From the NCBI RefSeq assembly GCF_014697075.1, contig NZ_JACJRE010000027.1, positions 1 to 64,000 of the forward strand: DNA of 64,000 nucleotides, written 5' to 3'. Below are positions 37,465 through 46,951 of the stretch, one piece after another (within the stretch, counting starts at the first letter, position 1; every line of letters begins with the position of its first letter). The notes under the pieces were generated by a model. The model did not search any database, had not been told where the DNA came from, and saw nothing but the letters and a program-made list of their open reading frames with translations. A program made the translations under genes and the position numbers. The stretch comes from Tolypothrix sp. FACHB-123. Lineage in GTDB: Bacteria > Cyanobacteriota > Cyanobacteriia > Cyanobacteriales > Nostocaceae.

Positions 37465-39591
37465 ATGGCGACCCCAGTTGTTAGGAGTAGTAACGATCGC
37501 GCTAGTCGGTCAAAAAATCCCGAAAAATCCCATTCCCTGTCATTAGTAACGAGACGTTTTGCCGCTTGGGCAGCTGAAATCACCTTGGTGGCTGCTAGTG
37601 GGTTAATTCCCTTCGGCTTAGGTGCATATGCTAATTCCAAAGGCGATTTGAACCGTGTACAGCCGAACTCGGTACTAATAGTTACAGAAAGAGCGATCGC
37701 CCGACCTTTAGCTTTACCTGTGAGCTATAGTATCCGGAATGTAGCTTGGCCGACCAATATCTTGTGGAGCGTAGCTTTATTCGCGCCCGTAACCCTATCT
37801 ACTTGGCAGTTATATTTATTAGCAAAAACAGGCAGTACCCTTCCCAAGCGGCGATTTGGGATTCGCGTAGTTAACGAACAAGGGAAAGCACCCGGTTTCG
37901 GTGCAGTTATATTGCGTGAAGGTGTTGGGCGTTGGACTGTACCTTTATCTGTCGCCTATTTACTGTGGCGCTACAGCTTAGGTTTTCCGAATTTAACTTT
38001 ATTTGCCGCTTTAGCATTATTGGCGATCGCTGCCGAAAGCATTGGTTTACCATCAAAGCAAGGTCGGCGCTCATTCCATGATATTTTGGCAAGTACTCAT
38101 GTAATAGATGCCACTCGTCCTTTGCCCAGTTCGCTCTCAGTTGACAACCCTGATGGACAGGAACAGTCTCCAGAAGCAGAACAGGCAGAAACGTCACAAA
38201 TCCATCCTTTGTTGGCGAAAATCCGGCAGAATCCTAATCTCACCTTGATTGCTGTAGCACTGGTGAGCATGACAGCAGTGTTAACAACTCTAGTCGGCAC
38301 GCAAATTTACATCCAAACTCAAGAAACCCAACGTAAATCGCAACAAATTAACAGCCAACAATTCCTAGAACTGATCAAACAGCTGAATCCCAACTCAACT
38401 GCTACCGTTGAAGAACGCCGCACAGCGATTCTCGCTATGGGGACGCTCAACGATCCCCAGGCGATGAAATTTCTCACAGATTTACTAGTTAAGGAAACCG
38501 ATCCTAGCCTAGTAGATACAGTTCAACAGGCTTTAGTCCATGTAGGTTTAAACGCGATTCCGGAATTAAAAAATCAAAATCAGTTTCTCGCTGGTGAGTT
38601 AGCATCTAGCGACAACAATGCGATCGCAGATCGAGAATTACGACAAAGGCGGTTACAACTCAACCAAACAGCAATCAACAAAATTCTTGCTGTTTTTAGT
38701 GGTAAAGGTGAAGGCTTAGACTTGAGTCGTACTCAACTAGGTTCCACTGCCGCAGAAGCCAATCCCTTGTTCAAATTGGTATTAGACAATATAGATTTAT
38801 CGGGAATTAAATTCAAGTCGGCAAATCTCAATCAAGGTAGTTTTCGCGGTAGTCGCTTTCGTAGCGTTGGTGAAGATGGGCGCTGGGATACCTACGACGA
38901 TGTGGTTGCTGATTTGAGCCAGGTGCAAATGAAGCAAGCCAATTTCACCGATGCAATTCTCAGCCGCGTCACAATGAATCGTAGCGATTTGAGCCGTTCT
39001 ACCCTCAATAGAGCTAACTTATCTGATGCCCGTCTCATTGGTGCTAACCTCAGCAGCACTCAACTGGTAGGAGCCGATTTGCGTGGCGCTGTTCTCGAAA
39101 ATGCTAGCTTAACTGGGGCCGATTTAGGTGATGCCAAACTCAACGAAGCTGATTTATATGCAGCTCGTTTAGGGCGCGTTACTGCCATAGGTACACAATT
39201 AGCTTATGCCAACTTAACCAAAACCGATTGGCAAGGCTCAGATTTATCTGGAGCCGATTTAGAACGCGCTAATCTCAGCAATGCTAATTTAAGCGCTACC
39301 CGTTTGACTGGTGCAGTGTTGCGTTCAGCACAAATGCAAAACGCCAATTTGCAAAATGCCGATCTCAGCTTAGTTGATTTACGGGGAGCCAATGTTACAG
39401 GCGCTGATTTTCGCGGTACCATTCTCTCACCCAACAAGCAAGATCCAGCCGATGAATTTGTTCAAACACCATCAAAAGGTTCCGTTTCTGCTGTAGTCGA
39501 AGGAGTTGATTTTTCTCAAGCCAAAAACTTAGATACTAAACAACTGGCTTACATTTGTACTCAAGGTGGTATTCATCCTCGTTGCCCTTAG
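37465..39591 (+). CDS. RDD-domain membrane protein with pentapeptide repeats
   Basis: Protein of 708 residues. Residues about 28-215 form an RDD-type membrane domain (RRFAAWAAEITLVAASGLIPFG, with PKRRFGIRVVNEQGKAPGFGAVILREGVGRW). A polar linker and another membrane helix (about 262-280) follow, then a HEAT-like helical segment (about 310-375, ILAMGTLNDPQAMKFLTDLL), then about 180 residues of A(D/N)LXX pentapeptide repeats (450-650) predicted to form a quadrilateral beta-helix. The end carries two Cys. RDD proteins are often linked to small-molecule or ion transport; the repeats suggest protein binding. The combination looks cyanobacterial. Function unknown. Confidence 0.82.
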   Translation: MATPVVRSSNDRASRSKNPEKSHSLSLVTRRFAAWAAEITLVAASGLIPFGLGAYANSKGDLNRVQPNSVLIVTERAIARPLALPVSYSIRNVAWPTNILWSVALFAPVTLSTWQLYLLAKTGSTLPKRRFGIRVVNEQGKAPGFGAVILREGVGRWTVPLSVAYLLWRYSLGFPNLTLFAALALLAIAAESIGLPSKQGRRSFHDILASTHVIDATRPLPSSLSVDNPDGQEQSPEAEQAETSQIHPLLAKIRQNPNLTLIAVALVSMTAVLTTLVGTQIYIQTQETQRKSQQINSQQFLELIKQLNPNSTATVEERRTAILAMGTLNDPQAMKFLTDLLVKETDPSLVDTVQQALVHVGLNAIPELKNQNQFLAGELASSDNNAIADRELRQRRLQLNQTAINKILAVFSGKGEGLDLSRTQLGSTAAEANPLFKLVLDNIDLSGIKFKSANLNQGSFRGSRFRSVGEDGRWDTYDDVVADLSQVQMKQANFTDAILSRVTMNRSDLSRSTLNRANLSDARLIGANLSSTQLVGADLRGAVLENASLTGADLGDAKLNEADLYAARLGRVTAIGTQLAYANLTKTDWQGSDLSGADLERANLSNANLSATRLTGAVLRSAQMQNANLQNADLSLVDLRGANVTGADFRGTILSPNKQDPADEFVQTPSKGSVSAVVEGVDFSQAKNLDTKQLAYICTQGGIHPRCP

Positions 39592-39639
39592 GAATTGGGA
39601 AAGGGGCAGGGGGGACAAGGGAAGGGGAAAGAATGACTG

Positions 39640-39692
39640 TTGCCCAATGCCCAATGCCCAATGCCCCATACCCAATGCCCCATACCCAATGC
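39640..39692. repeat. CAATGCC heptamer tract
   Basis: About seven CCAATGC/CCATACC units between the RDD gene and the next gene. They belong to the same class as the tracts at 31620, 48555 and 63117. Confidence 0.8.
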
Positions 39693-39763
39693 TTATTATT
39701 CACAACGGCGATAACATAGGTATTAAAAGAAACTTTGATAATTTCAGGGGGGTGTGAGGAGTA

Positions 39764-40258
39764 ATGAAAAATCTTTGGTGTTTGCTTGCAGTTCTGGGTA
39801 CTGGTTCGCTGTTGAATCTGGCTACAAGTATTCAGCCTGCACAAGCTCAGGTTGCCTATGGTAGTTATGTTGGTGTCGGCCCATCTGTGGGATTGAGTGA
39901 TGGTGCCCAAATTGGTGGGGTGATTGCTTTTCGTTATAAGCTTTTAGAATCACCAATTTCTTTCCGCGCTCAAGCTTTAGTCGGTAATGGTACAGCAGTT
40001 GTACCCACTGTTTCTTATGATATTCCCCTAAACTGGCAAACTGATGCCTATTTAGGTGCTGGCTTGACTTTAGCTAGTGGAGAAGATCCTTCTCCTGTGG
40101 GTAATAAAATTAGTTTTGCTTTACAACCAGGAATTGATTACGTTGTCCCCAATAGCAACACTGTAATTTTTGGTAACGCCATTATTGCTTTTGATGCTTA
40201 CCGCGATGGTAGTGGTACTGCTTTCTCTTTGCAAGGTGGCGTAGGTTTACGATTTTAA
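39764..40258 (+). CDS. Exported beta-barrel-like hypothetical protein
   Basis: Protein of 164 residues with a Sec signal peptide (WCLLAVLGTGSLLNLATSIQPAQAQ). The mature part alternates polar and hydrophobic residues in short strands (YGSYVGVGPSVGL, GGVIAFRYKLL, TDAYLGAGLTLAS) and ends in aromatic GVGLRF, the usual C-terminal signal of outer-membrane beta-barrels. With only about 8 strands possible it would be an OmpA/OmpX-size barrel. GAGGAG lies a few bases before the ATG, an unusually strong ribosome-binding site. Function unknown. Confidence 0.75.
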   Translation: MKNLWCLLAVLGTGSLLNLATSIQPAQAQVAYGSYVGVGPSVGLSDGAQIGGVIAFRYKLLESPISFRAQALVGNGTAVVPTVSYDIPLNWQTDAYLGAGLTLASGEDPSPVGNKISFALQPGIDYVVPNSNTVIFGNAIIAFDAYRDGSGTAFSLQGGVGLRF

Positions 40259-40498
40259 TTTAGTTAAATAAAAATTGGCAAATCAAATTCCCAAGTCTTA
40301 CAGGCGTGGGATTTTTTGTTTTTGGGCATGGGGCATTGCAAGAGTAATTACTTATCTCTCCTTTACTTCCGGTCGTCGAGGGTCGCGGAGGCGCTGCTTC
40401 CTCTGCCTCATTCTTTTGTCTATTTTCGTAATCTTGGGAGCAATTTTTGTGGTTTTCTAAGTCTTATGTTAGGAAACCAATTTTTTGGGGAGTGAATT

Positions 40499-42760
40499 AT
40501 GTCACAGATTACACGCCGTCACTTTTTACAATTTGCCGGCTCTACTTTGGCTACACTGGGTTTAAGTCAGTTAGATATTATTCAACAAGGGGAACGCTAC
40601 AGCCAAGTTTTAGCCCAAGGTACAAAGCGAAAACTGGCGCTATTAGTGGGAATTAATGAGTATCAAGATATACCAAAATTATATGGCTGCGTGAATGATG
40701 TCCAGTTGCAACAGGAATTATTAATTCACCGCTTTGGCTTTAATCCTCAAGATATTGTGACTTTAACCGATCGCCAAGCTACCCGTAAGGGTATTCTCTC
40801 AGCATTTGAAGAACACCTAATTAAGCAAGCCAAACCAGGAGATGTGGTGGTGTTTCATTTTTCTGGACATGGTTCGCGGGTACGCGATCGCGATCGCGAT
40901 GCACCAGATGGACTCAATAGCACTCTGGTACCCATTGATGCTACTTTACCTCCGGGATATCCCCAACAAGCTGGCCCGGTGCAGCATATTATGGGGCACA
41001 CACTATTTTTACTCATGTCTGCATTAAATACGGAAAACGTCACCGTAGTCCTAGATAGTTGTCACTCTGGTGGCGGTAAGCGGGGAAATTTCCGGGTGCG
41101 GGCGGTGGAAGGTGGCGAAAAATTCCTTCCCAGCGCTGAGGAATTAGAATATCAAAGTCAGTGGCTGAAAAAATTGGGCATGTCCCCCCAACAATTTATC
41201 GAATTGCGCCGCAAAAACGTTGCTAAAGGCGTTGTCATTGCTAGCGCTAAACGCGATCAATATGCTGCGGATACTTCCTTTGATGACTTTTATGCAGGGG
41301 CATTTACTTATATATTTACCCAGTATCTTTGGCAACAACCAGGTGATGAAGCGATTAATAGTGCGATCGCTAATGTTAGTCGCAGTACAACTATCTTCGC
41401 TAGACAAACAGGTAATTTTCAAGAACCAGAATTAGAAGCTAACATCAAGCAAGAACCTAATGCCCCAATTTACTTTACACCTACGCCCACAGTTTCTGCT
41501 GAAGGCGTAGTTACTAAAGTTACAGGTGATGACGTTAAATTGTGGCTGGGTGGACTTGATTCGGAAAGTTTGGAAGCATTTACCAAAAATGCGGTATTTA
41601 CAATTTTGGATGGTAAAGGTGGCGAACGCGGACTAGTAAAGTTAGAGTCTCGTCAAGGATTAAATGGTCAAGGTAAACTGATCAAAACTCCGCAACCAGT
41701 CCAACCAGGAACTTTATTACAAGAACGAATTCGCAGTATTCCTAATGATTTAACTTTAAAAATTGGGCTGGATGAATCTTTAGGAAATAACACGCAAGCA
41801 GCGCAACAAGCTTTACAAAGTATTCCTCGCATTGAACCTAAACCTTTAGGAAAACAAGAGGTGCAATATATTTTTGGAAAAATGACTGAAGCGAGAATCC
41901 AGGAATTACGGAAACGAAAATTACCTAATTTGCCGGAAGTTGGCAGTTTTGGTTTATTTTTACCGGGACTTACTTATATAATTCCTACTTCTTTTGGCGC
42001 AAATAATGAAACAGTAAGTGACGCAATTAAACGTTTGCAGCCAAAACTCAAATCTCTACTGGCAACGCGAATTGTCAAGCAATTATTAGGCAATATTAAT
42101 TCATCGCGAATTAATGTGACTGCTTCTATGAGTATTGCTGGTAGTCAAGGAATACTTGGTCAAACTTTCCCTATTCGCGGAGTGCAAAAAGCAGATCCAG
42201 GCACAAATCAACCAGTGTCACCAAATCCTGTGCCATTTGCAAAATCTGGTCTGCAAAAGTTACCTATCGGGACGCAAATTAACTTTCAAATTCAAAATAA
42301 TGAATCACAACCGCTATATATCAGTATTTTAGTGATTGATTCCCAAGGAGAAATGGCGATTATATTTCCGAATAATTGGTCATCAGCAGAAGATGCAGCT
42401 TTAGTAGAAGGTAAGCAAAAATTAATTATTCCCCAATCTAGCGATACTTTTAAGTTAGTTATTGGCGAACCTTTAGGAATTTCTGAAGCATTAATTATTG
42501 CCAGTACCACACCTTTAAGAACTGCATTGAAAGCATTAAAAGAAATTGCCAGAGTTAGGGGAGTTCAAAATCGTAGCGTTCCCATTGATGTGACTAATGA
42601 ATTATTAGATGTAACCAGCAGCTTACTCAATGACTTGGATGCAGGTACTCGTGGCGCGATTAATGTGGAAGGGATACAACTCCCATCAGGAGTGCGGGGA
42701 ATTGATACCAAGAAGTTAGCCGGAATGGCGATCGCATTTGAGGTGGTAGCGGCTAAGTAG
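40499..42760 (+). CDS. Tat-type caspase-fold protease (orthocaspase) with DUF4384-like tail
   Basis: Protein of 753 residues starting with the twin-arginine signal ITRRHFLQFAGSTLATLGL. A peptidase C14 p20-like domain follows (about 43-320) with intact catalytic dyad: His124 in HFSGHGS and Cys188 in LDSCHSGGG. The rest (about 330-750) lacks a p10 domain. It is a long region with a DUF4384-like segment (PIGTQINFQIQNNESQPLYI, then SILVIDSQGEMAIIFPN, then GISEALIIAST). Cyanobacterial orthocaspases cut after Arg or Lys, and filamentous species carry many. Tat export would put this one in the periplasm. GGAG lies 8 bases before the ATG. Confidence 0.9.
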   Translation: MSQITRRHFLQFAGSTLATLGLSQLDIIQQGERYSQVLAQGTKRKLALLVGINEYQDIPKLYGCVNDVQLQQELLIHRFGFNPQDIVTLTDRQATRKGILSAFEEHLIKQAKPGDVVVFHFSGHGSRVRDRDRDAPDGLNSTLVPIDATLPPGYPQQAGPVQHIMGHTLFLLMSALNTENVTVVLDSCHSGGGKRGNFRVRAVEGGEKFLPSAEELEYQSQWLKKLGMSPQQFIELRRKNVAKGVVIASAKRDQYAADTSFDDFYAGAFTYIFTQYLWQQPGDEAINSAIANVSRSTTIFARQTGNFQEPELEANIKQEPNAPIYFTPTPTVSAEGVVTKVTGDDVKLWLGGLDSESLEAFTKNAVFTILDGKGGERGLVKLESRQGLNGQGKLIKTPQPVQPGTLLQERIRSIPNDLTLKIGLDESLGNNTQAAQQALQSIPRIEPKPLGKQEVQYIFGKMTEARIQELRKRKLPNLPEVGSFGLFLPGLTYIIPTSFGANNETVSDAIKRLQPKLKSLLATRIVKQLLGNINSSRINVTASMSIAGSQGILGQTFPIRGVQKADPGTNQPVSPNPVPFAKSGLQKLPIGTQINFQIQNNESQPLYISILVIDSQGEMAIIFPNNWSSAEDAALVEGKQKLIIPQSSDTFKLVIGEPLGISEALIIASTTPLRTALKALKEIARVRGVQNRSVPIDVTNELLDVTSSLLNDLDAGTRGAINVEGIQLPSGVRGIDTKKLAGMAIAFEVVAAK

Positions 42761-42848
42761 ACAAGGGAAGGAGGACAAGGGAAGGAGGACAAATGACTTT
42801 TTTAAGTCAGCTAATCATGAAAAAACACACAACCAAATATAAAAATAT

Positions 42849-42897
42849 CTCTTCCCTAGTCCCTAGTCCCTAGTCCCTAGTCCCTATCCCTTATCCC
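42849..42897. repeat. CCCTAGT heptamer tract
   Basis: About six CCCTAGT-type units, the inverse of the GGGACTA tract at 9717-9752, followed by CCCTATCCCTTATCCCCTA. Confidence 0.8.
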
Positions 42898-43005
42898 CTA
42901 ACTTTTTGAATACTCACTTTGTTAGTTTCTCAATTTACGTTATTTTTGGTATTACAAGAATAACCTACTTGGTTAACTTTAATTCCCAACTAAACATCCA
43001 GCATT

Positions 43006-43269
43006 GTGAGTGCTAAACGTCTGCCAGAAACCACCGCCTATGTCAAAGTTACCCGCCAATCTTGGCAACACGGCTTCCTTGAGGGTGAAGTGAGTGCCGG
43101 TGGGTATGAGTGGCAGTTCCAATGGCATTTTCGCCGGGGAGAACTGTCTGTAAAGCCTTCTCAAGGTCGTGCCTTGATTAAAGAACCTCTAGGTCGTTTT
43201 TTGGAAAAACAAGATTACCAATTAGAACCCGGAGGAGACTATGCCTTTACTATTCGCGCTGAACTTTAA
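43006..43269 (+). CDS. DUF3146 family protein
   Basis: Small cytoplasmic protein of 87 residues with a GTG start. It matches the cyanobacterial DUF3146 family as I recall it: TAYVKVTRQSWQHGFLEGEV near the start, YEWQFQWHFRRGELSVKPSQGRALI in the middle and GDYAFTIRAEL at the end. It has many aromatic and basic residues and is probably a compact beta-rich domain. Function unknown. It stands alone, convergent to the YqgF-like gene with 55 bases between stops. Confidence 0.78.
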   Translation: MSAKRLPETTAYVKVTRQSWQHGFLEGEVSAGGYEWQFQWHFRRGELSVKPSQGRALIKEPLGRFLEKQDYQLEPGGDYAFTIRAEL

Positions 43270-43324
43270 GTATTTCTAACTATTGTTAATGTATTTTTGC
43301 CGCGAGTCCCTAAATTGAGTCAGG

Positions 43325-43771
43325 TTAATTATTAACTGATTCAACTAGACGATTTAAGTATCTTTCAATTAACAAAATGGCCACAATGTCATCTATCGGT
43401 CGCGGTGGTTGACGCATACCCTGCGGTAATAGCTTGGTTAGTCCTTTGGGAGGGTACATTTGCCAATAGCGATCGCGTGCTTCTAAAGTGGAGTAGCGTT
43501 CATCTACTAAAGCAATATTTAACGGTTCGGCTAATTCTTGAGTCAATCGTTTTTTCCATTGCTTGGCTGTAGTTTGGTCGCCCATCACCATTAAGGATAC
43601 AGGAAACCGTTGACGTAGATTTTCAATAGTCGCGATCGCTTCATTTGCACGTACAACCTGGTGATAATATAGTTGTCGATCTAATCCGATCGCTGCTAAC
43701 CCACATTTATCCCGACCGGGATCGAAGCCTAAAATTACTGGTTGTGTCGGTGATGATTCACGGAGATTCAT
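43325..43771 (-). CDS. YqgF/RuvC-like Holliday-junction-resolvase-fold nuclease
   Basis: Protein of 148 residues with an RNase H fold. It starts with the first catalytic Asp in ILGFDPGRDKCGLAAIG, has MVMGDQTTAKQWKKRL, the conserved VDERYSTLEAR (Glu) and the final acidic motif PIDDIVAILLIERYL. Family members process the 16S rRNA 5' end (YqgF/RuvX) or belong to the wider RuvC-like group. It diverges from canonical YqgF, so it may be a second cyanobacterial paralogue. It lies 133 bases downstream of the DUF3084 gene on the same strand. Confidence 0.82.
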   Translation of the reverse strand: MNLRESSPTQPVILGFDPGRDKCGLAAIGLDRQLYYHQVVRANEAIATIENLRQRFPVSLMVMGDQTTAKQWKKRLTQELAEPLNIALVDERYSTLEARDRYWQMYPPKGLTKLLPQGMRQPPRPIDDIVAILLIERYLNRLVESVNN

Positions 43772-43904
43772 AAGTCATTCCAATTCAAAATTCAAAATTA
43801 AGAAATTTAGACATATTCAGGAAGAATAGAGCTAGATATTCTGCCACCTGCCTTTCTCAAACTGGTATGATTTTTAATTCCCAATTTAATTATTTACTAT
43901 TCTT

Positions 43905-45398
43905 TTAAGTACTAAAAATAACTTGTCCGTTGAATATGGCTATCAGTTTTACTCTGAGTGGCCCGGCTGTAAAAGTTTCTTCAGCTGCGATCGCTTTAAT
44001 CTCTAATGGTTGCTCAAATTGTCTTAATTGGGCGACAAACCGTAAAAAAGTCCCATCTATTTGCACAGTTTCCACAATTCCCGCATTCCGAGCGCGAAAT
44101 TGGGAAGCAGAAATTAGTAAATCGAGTCGCTGTCTTAGCTGATAAGATGTCATGGTTTTGGGATCGGCGGTAGTCGTCGCTAGTACCTGTCCCTGAGAAA
44201 AGACTATTTGGTTTTTAGCTGTATCGGTAAAGAATTCTATCTGCTTTTCGCCTCTAACGTAGTTACCAGCAGAGAAAATCCGCATGACATATTCACGACC
44301 ATCTTCAATCTGCTTCACCAATTGTTCAACTCTATCTTGGGTAATGTGCAGTATTTGTTCGCTACCTCCTGTTATTGTCCCTGGTTCGGCTAATTCGAGC
44401 AAAGCATTCTGATTGGCTTCTTTTAACAGTTGAGTGACTGCTTGACGCGCTGCCGCTGGTTGTTGAATTTGAATTACCGCCGCCGCCAAAACTTGACCCC
44501 GTACCAAAGCTAATTTGCCTAGGCGCAGGTCGCGGTAAGATTGATAATATTTTTCTAGTCTGGCGACTTCTTGCTCTAGATAGTTTTGTTGTTTTTCTAA
44601 TTCTTTGAGCCGAGATTCCCGCTGGGTAATTACTTGTTCCCGCGCTACTACTTCGCGATTGCGTTTTTGAATCAGTTGATCCAATTGGGAAATTTTTTGA
44701 TCTCGCTGTTCAATGGCTGCTTGGCGGTTGGCTAATTCGCGATCGCGGTTTTCAATCGCAGTTTTGGCTTCATCAATGGCTTTTTTGGCTTCGGCGTACA
44801 GCCTTTGACGTTCTATCTTGCGTTGTTCAATTTCTGCTAATAAACTCTTTTTCTCGTCGTAAACGCTTTGCAATTCGCTGATTGCTTTTTGATATTGGGC
44901 GACAACTTGACCTAATTGACTTTGAGTCCGTTGCAACTGATTTTGCGTTTGAGCTTGTCTAGTCAATGTGCGGTTAAGCTGGGCTTGGGTGGCCTGTTGT
45001 TTGGCGTTCGCCGCCTGTAAGGACTGATTAATTGCTTGCAAGTCTTTTTGCGCTTGGGCTTGTTCAATTCTTGCTTGGTTTAACTCACCCTCAACTTGAC
45101 TTTTTTGCGTTTCTGCGGTTTTTAATTGTTCGCGTTTATTCCTTAAATCTTTTTGAATATCTTCTAACTCAAAGACCCCTTGGCGCAATCCTTCATCCGC
45201 AGCAAATAAAATTGCCAAGGTTGATGCGGAAATTAAAGTACCAGTAAAAATTGTCACTAGTACAGCGGTATTTTTCGGACGTAGCTTAAATAGAGAGAGG
45301 CGTGCTTTGCCAACTCTGGTACCGATGCGATCGCCCAAAGTGGCTAGCATACCCCCCAAGAATAAAATTGCTGCAATGAGGATGTACCCAGTGGTCAT
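43905..45398 (-). CDS. DUF3084 coiled-coil membrane protein
   Basis: Protein of 497 residues: two N-terminal membrane helices (about 5-20 and 46-68) around a basic loop (GDRIGTRVGKARLSLFKLRPK), then a long coiled coil (about 75-295) rich in Gln, Lys and Glu, then a globular C-terminal domain (about 295-497) with TVQIDGTFLRFVAQLRQFEQP. This matches DUF3084, a conserved cyanobacterial family of unknown function. The coil probably projects from the membrane and may organise partners. HIP1 sites are frequent in the coil-coding part. Confidence 0.85.
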   Translation of the reverse strand: MTTGYILIAAILFLGGMLATLGDRIGTRVGKARLSLFKLRPKNTAVLVTIFTGTLISASTLAILFAADEGLRQGVFELEDIQKDLRNKREQLKTAETQKSQVEGELNQARIEQAQAQKDLQAINQSLQAANAKQQATQAQLNRTLTRQAQTQNQLQRTQSQLGQVVAQYQKAISELQSVYDEKKSLLAEIEQRKIERQRLYAEAKKAIDEAKTAIENRDRELANRQAAIEQRDQKISQLDQLIQKRNREVVAREQVITQRESRLKELEKQQNYLEQEVARLEKYYQSYRDLRLGKLALVRGQVLAAAVIQIQQPAAARQAVTQLLKEANQNALLELAEPGTITGGSEQILHITQDRVEQLVKQIEDGREYVMRIFSAGNYVRGEKQIEFFTDTAKNQIVFSQGQVLATTTADPKTMTSYQLRQRLDLLISASQFRARNAGIVETVQIDGTFLRFVAQLRQFEQPLEIKAIAAEETFTAGPLRVKLIAIFNGQVIFST

Positions 45399-45746
45399 CT
45401 TCAGCTACCGAAATGCTTCCAGATACAGCCTACTACTTTCAAACATTTTTTGTGGGGAATCAGAGATTGACAATAGCTGAATTTACTTGCTTGGCTTGTC
45501 ATTTGTCAGTTGCCATTTTGATAAAAGTTTAATGTATCGTCCTCTTGTCGCCGCCCTGCGGTATTTTTGATGTCCACTCTGGAGCAACTGGCTTGGCGGT
45601 ACATAGATTTAAAGCAACTGACCGCTGACAAACATCAACAGTTGCGTTTTCAATGGAGGTATTTCATCAATTTTGCGATCTACCTCCATTATCGGTGTTA
45701 TCTCTAAAAACACAACACCTGCCTACTCTACTTCCCCCAATTACTT
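45399..45746. other. Intergenic region downstream of ntcA
   Basis: About 350 bases between the ntcA stop and the DUF3084 start. A short inverted pair, TACCTCCAT (45682-45690) and ATGGAGGTA (45653-45661), could form a hairpin with a 20-nt loop, possibly ending ntcA transcription or acting in the DUF3084 leader. Nothing else is recognisable. Confidence 0.45.
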
Positions 45747-46418
45747 TTAAGTGAATTGTCTGCTTAAGGTAACAGGTTTATGCACAGTAATCTTTTTCTT
45801 GTGGATAGAAATCATCTTTTTCTCACGTAAATCTCCCAGTAACCTAGTGACGGTAACACGAGTAGAACCAATTGCTTCTGCGATCGCCTGATGAGATAGC
45901 TTGAGATCGATTGTGATCCCATCGGCGCAAGGAACACCAAAATCCCGGCAGAGAATTAATAAAAAACTTACTAACCTGGAACCCATATCTCGGTGTGCCA
46001 GAGTTTCAATCATCATCTCTGTTTGTAAAATTCGCGAAGACAGACCTCGCAGCATTAACATTGATAATTCTGGATTTTCCTTGAGTGCTTGCTCTACTTG
46101 TTCAATTGGAGCTGACAGTAATTCTACAGGCGTAAATGCAACGGCATGGTAAAATCTATCAGACTTGTTTCCCGTCAGTAATGACAACACACCAAAAACG
46201 CTATTTTCCCGCAGCAATGCTACTGTTATTTCTTCTCCTGCTTCATACACCCTAGAAAGCTTCACTGCACCTTTTAAAAGAAAATAAACTCGTTCAGCAG
46301 GATCGCCAGGAAAAAAGATCGTTTTATTGCGTTCAAACGTTTCTACAACCGGCGGAAACGCTCCAGTTGCCATCTGACGAAAAACATTTGCTAGGGCTTT
46401 ATCTTGTGTCACGATCAT
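45747..46418 (-). CDS. ntcA: Global nitrogen regulator NtcA
   Basis: CRP/FNR-family transcription factor that, with 2-oxoglutarate and PipX, activates nitrogen-assimilation and heterocyst genes. I start it at the ATG at 46418 ([13 protein letters not shown]), giving 223 residues, the usual NtcA length; GGGGAAGGGAG runs directly into that ATG. An ATG-like start at 46436 adds only six residues from the leader. The effector domain has [23 protein letters not shown], and the helix-turn-helix is [25 protein letters not shown]. The gene diverges from fabI-hisB, an arrangement I recall in Anabaena. An NtcA-type box lies about 90 bases upstream. Confidence 0.97.
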
Positions 46419-46506
46419 CTCCCTTCCCCTACCCAATGCCGGAAAAACAAAAACTGATTACCTAAGAATACACCTGAAAAATCAATAAAGCACCGTCAAC
46501 CTTTTT

Positions 46507-46520
46507 GTACTTTCCTATAC
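46507..46520 (-). promoter_or_regulatory. NtcA-type box upstream of ntcA
   Basis: GTACTTTCCTATAC fits GTAN8TAC on either strand and lies 89 bases from the ntcA ATG. Autoregulation of ntcA is known. On the ntcA strand a TTTATTGAT stretch follows 18-19 bases later; it is not an exact TAN3T at 22-23 bases, so the -10 assignment is weak. Confidence 0.5.
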
Positions 46521-46951
46521 TCAAAATCCCTGCTTCATAGTTATTTGTTTATAATGATACATAATTATTGATATTTTTAGCTAGAACTTTGATAAAACGC
46601 ACTTGTAATGGCTCTATTCAATAGGTTTTTTAAAGGACAAATCAAGATATCTTGAGAATTTATTAAGAAATAAACAATCATTTTATTACGCTTTGCTTGT
46701 CATTCGTCAGTTGTCAGTTGTCAATTGTTTTTTTGGATATGATTTAATACTACGTTTCCTTGTGTGCGGTTTTTATCTATCTTTGCCATTGACCGCTAAG
46801 CGCTGACAAAAATTGCGATCTGTGCTGGGATTTTTGGATTGATGTCAATACTCCTACCAGTAATCATTTTGAAAAAACCTGTGTCAAACAAAGTCAAAGT
46901 AGCCTCAGATTCTAGTATGCTCTAGCATGATTGTTCACATTAAAAATTTAT

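Noticed and set aside
40275-40460. 61-residue plus-strand frame rich in Arg, Cys and Phe
   Set aside because: Built partly from low-complexity GGGCATGGGGCATT-like sequence. No ribosome-binding site, no recognisable domain.
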